Shown here: piece after piece, positions 62,049 through 64,000 of the stretch | Layout of the letters: the number at the start of each line of letters is the position of its first letter | Position numbering within the stretch: position 1 is the stretch's first letter | From: Colwellia sp. 20A7 | Lineage (GTDB): Bacteria; Pseudomonadota; Gammaproteobacteria; Enterobacterales; Alteromonadaceae | Reading direction: 5' to 3' | Assembly (NCBI RefSeq): GCF_009832865.1 | Contig: NZ_CP047130.1 | Location: 1,612,001 to 1,676,000 of the forward strand | Length of the DNA stretch: 64,000 nt | Notes under the pieces: model-generated | The model's input: only the letters and a program-made list of their open reading frames with translations | Databases searched by the model: none | Told to the model about the DNA's origin: nothing | Program-made: the position numbers and the translations under genes

Positions 62049-62828
62049 TTATCTATTTTTCTTTTTTACTTTTTCTAAAACGGCCATCATTTCGCCGAAA
62101 TCTACCGTCTTATTGTGAGGGAATGAGTATTTTTCTTCCAACAACAATCCTTGCTCTAACGTCGACTTCCATCCCTCGTTGATGAGCTTCTTTAGGTTTT
62201 GAGTATTGATTTGGATATGTTCAGCAATTGATTGGGCTTTAGTGAGGGTTTCTTCTAGCAGAGTTTCTTTACTACACAGTTTATTGACTAATCCCCATTG
62301 CATAGCAGTTGATGCGTCTATGATATCACCGGAGAGGCTCATTTCGCGTGTGCGGTTAATACCAATAATCCGTGGTAATTTTTGTGACATTCCCCACGTA
62401 GGCATCAATCCTACTTTGGCGTGTGTATCTCCAAATATGGCTGAGTCTGCCGCATAAAGAAAATCGCAGTAAAGCGCCAGTTCAAGCCCTCCTGTCATGG
62501 CCGCGCCGTTAATGGCGCCGATAATCGGTTTTTTACATTGTTCGAAAGTTTCCATCATCTCACGCTCCTCAACGATATTAGAATCATTGTCAGCAATGTC
62601 TTTGAGGTCAACACCGGCACAAAATGCGCGACCAGCACCGGTCAAAACGATAACGTTAACGTCTTTTGCAGCATCAGCGGTTTTAATTGCGTTAATGAGG
62701 GCGCTGGTCATCCCCTCTGATATGGCGTTAAGTCTACCTGGGCGGTTAAGTGTAATAAGTGCTACCTTACCGATTTGTTCAGTTAGTACAGGGGAGGGTG
62801 CTTGATTATTTGCTTCTATAGTACTCAT
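62049..62828 (-). CDS. Enoyl-CoA hydratase/isomerase (crotonase) family protein
   Basis: A 259-residue crotonase: GAGRAFCAGVDLKDI (oxyanion loop), INGAAMTGGLELALYCDFL and FGDTHAKVGLMPTWGMSQKLPRIIG. The second acidic catalytic position is not Glu in the usual place (THAKVGLMP), as in several hydratase-like members of unclear reaction. It is the intact relative of the damaged genes at 35.7 and 57.4 kb. AGGAAAG precedes the ATG. The upstream region holds a GntR-type dyad. Confidence 0.88.
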   Translation of the reverse strand: MSTIEANNQAPSPVLTEQIGKVALITLNRPGRLNAISEGMTSALINAIKTADAAKDVNVIVLTGAGRAFCAGVDLKDIADNDSNIVEEREMMETFEQCKKPIIGAINGAAMTGGLELALYCDFLYAADSAIFGDTHAKVGLMPTWGMSQKLPRIIGINRTREMSLSGDIIDASTAMQWGLVNKLCSKETLLEETLTKAQSIAEHIQINTQNLKKLINEGWKSTLEQGLLLEEKYSFPHNKTVDFGEMMAVLEKVKKKNR

Positions 62829-62898
62829 GGCTTTCCTTTAAATCAGTTGGCGAATTAATGATAATTAAACTGCCGTGAATCTTACTTTAAATACACGG

Positions 62899-62919
62899 AA
62901 TGTATCATTGTATTACAAA
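62899..62919 (-). promoter_or_regulatory. GntR-type dyad upstream of the crotonase
   Basis: AATGTATCATTGTATTACAA (first 20 bases of the site), containing the palindrome TTGTATTACAA (62908-62918). It matches the 21-bp elements at 35615 and 39992 at most positions and lies 71 bp before the start codon. Confidence 0.55.
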
Positions 62920-63448
62920 AATTTATTAATGTGTACTGTGATCTATTTCCTACTAGTTATATATATGTACGGGCAGTTATTGAAATCAATTTCTACTATG
63001 CACATTGGACATTAGCATTAGTTTGATTTTTTATAGGTTCATTGCGTTAAGTGACTCGGGACGGTTTAATGTTAGCCATTCAATATTTTGTTTTGTTTCT
63101 ACTTTTATGTACTCGTACGGAGGTGGTTTGGGTTGGAATAGATTCATTGTAAATTATCTCTATAGCCCAATAATAACTTTGACTTTGTTGCTAGAGGATT
63201 GTACATGGTTTGATATTTTCAGTGGTTTATCAGTAATTTCGAAAATGATAGCTTTCATCTGATGCATGCAGATTCCTGAAAAGTTAGTTAAAAAGATAGA
63301 TTATTAGATGAAACTATATTTTTGTATAATTGTACATTTGTAATACATTGCTATTATTGTGTATACTGTTTCAAAAGGCGGGCATTTTTATGTGTTTTGA
63401 GTGGGATTCATCGGTAGTGTAATTCATTTTTAATCAGTACATAAAAGA
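62920..63448. other. Intergenic stretch with one operator-like site
   Basis: No supported gene. TTGTAATACATT at 63338-63349 repeats half of the GntR-type dyad, preceded by TTGTACAT. An 85-codon open frame at 63005-63262 has no family signature or ribosome-binding site and is not called. Confidence 0.45.
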
Positions 63449-63561
63449 GATGGAGCGGGTTATCACAGAAAAGAAGAGGTTGTAAATAAAGCTAAGGAGT
63501 TAGGAATGGCGCTGCATTATTTGCCTGCCTACAGCCCCAATTTAAACCCAATAGAACGGCT
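63449..63561 (+). pseudogene. IS630-family transposase fragment
   Basis: Encodes DGAGYHRKEEVVNKAKELGM then ALHYLPAYSPNLNPIERL, the same catalytic region as the remnant at 7.55 kb. It breaks off at ERL and runs directly into a different gene fragment. Confidence 0.85.
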
Positions 63562-63690
63562 AACTAAATTCAAAAGCGAAGAATCTGCTAACATGTTCTT
63601 CAACTCCGAAGCATACGCCCCCTTAAGAAACTTAGGATTGAAAAACACAGTAACGGTGGTAATTTAGTAATTCTACCTGGTGTGCGTTAA
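63562..63690 (+). pseudogene. DUF1330-like C-terminal fragment
   Basis: After the IS630 piece the frame reads TKFKSEESANMFFNSEAYAPLRNLGLKNTV. The +1 frame continues GNLVILPGVR to TAA 63688-63690. FxSEAYAPLR and NLVIxxGV are the C-terminal landmarks of DUF1330 proteins (small dimeric alpha-beta barrels). A one-base shift near 63655 separates the halves. Confidence 0.55.
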
Positions 63691-63710
63691 TCACATAACA
63701 AATAAGAATA

Positions 63711-63730
63711 GGTGTCGCGCAGCCGACACC
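63711..63730 (+). terminator. Hairpin after the DUF1330 fragment
   Basis: GGTGTCG (63711-63717) and CGACACC (63724-63730) form a 7-bp stem with a CGCAGC loop, followed by TTATTC. A weak terminator candidate. Confidence 0.5.
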
Positions 63731-64000
63731 TTATTCGGGGGTTGGACAAGCCCGAAGCTCTCTTTATAGTGGAAATAGCGATTTGTTTGTTGAAGGGATT
63801 GCGACCAATTACCTGATCGCAAGACGCACGAAGTTAAGACGTAAAATAACTGATGTTTTTCGCCGAGTCATTCGTTACTGTTTCATGTTGTCTTTCTTTG
63901 TTTTCCTTTCTCTTTATTATTCATTATAGCCATTATCCTTATTGTATTTGCCTTTCGGCTAGGGCGTTCGTGTAATACCGATGCAGTGCATTTTATGGTG
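63731..64000. other. Right edge of the window, nothing recognised
   Basis: No gene start, RNA or repeat could be supported in the last 270 bp. Confidence 0.4.

Noticed and set aside
63005..63262. An 85-codon open frame as a small gene
   Set aside because: No ribosome-binding site, no recognisable domain, low-complexity hydrophobic and aromatic content, and it lies in a decayed intergenic region.
1..64000. tRNA, rRNA or riboswitch genes
   Set aside because: No cloverleaf, rRNA core sequence or known riboswitch motif could be recognised by eye; a covariance-model search was not possible here.

Overview
The window looks like chromosomal DNA from a low-GC marine gammaproteobacterium, probably Alteromonadales (Colwellia/Thalassotalea-like). 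The signs are the AT-rich composition, FadH/thiolase/crotonase genes, large TonB-dependent receptors with a VTSQKR-type TonB box, and recurring AATTGGTAT intergenic motifs. That placement is inference. No rRNA, tRNA or CRISPR array was seen. The content is catabolic and accessory: acyl-CoA metabolism, ring degradation and outer-membrane uptake, with heavy insertion-sequence traffic and many decayed gene copies.

Region A (1-9.7 kb) holds the end of fadH, a crotonase, four tandem PaaI-type thioesterases, a convergent acyl-CoA synthetase, a nitroreductase and a thiolase. A small MITE-like element, an IS630 remnant and a miniature SDR remnant follow. A TetR regulator and an NTF2/SnoaL-like protein close the region.

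Region B (9.7-31.4 kb) is the most interesting part. It encodes a homogentisate-dioxygenase-like enzyme with its iron triad intact, a CitE-type lyase, an itaconyl/mesaconyl-CoA-hydratase-like MaoC protein, a CaiB CoA-transferase, an alpha/beta hydrolase, an FAH-type hydrolase, SDRs, a DsbA/FrnE protein, a KstD-like flavoprotein, two MFS carriers, two TonB receptors and a CrtC/AttH-like protein. The parts suggest ring oxidation, extradiol cleavage and FAH hydrolysis, followed by a CoA-transferase/hydratase/lyase trio able to turn a C5 dicarboxylate such as mesaconate into acetyl-CoA and pyruvate. Near-identical palindromes (TGCACTAGTGCA/TACACTAGTGTA) lie in the promoters of at least five of these genes, with ACTAGTG abutting a -10-like hexamer. 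I infer one regulon, probably controlled by the nearby TetR.

Region C (31.4-50.3 kb) has an acyl-CoA dehydrogenase with a divergent LysR gene, a run of pseudogenes (SDR, crotonase, thioesterase), a tyrosine phosphatase and an alpha/beta hydrolase. It then has an FCD-type GntR gene next to an operon of acyl-CoA dehydrogenase, two alcohol dehydrogenases, SDR, APH-like kinase and crotonase. The segment at 38.6-40.3 kb is a decayed copy of 42.2-45.2 kb. GntR-like operators (TTGTnnnACAA and a 21-bp relative) recur here and in region D.

Region D (50.3-64 kb) begins with two TonB-receptor pseudogenes mixed with IS66 and IS3 fragments. An intact receptor, a complete 2.57-kb IS66 element that truncates a crotonase, a serine hydrolase, a nitronate-monooxygenase-like protein, an Old Yellow Enzyme and a crotonase follow. 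The window ends in an IS630/DUF1330 remnant.
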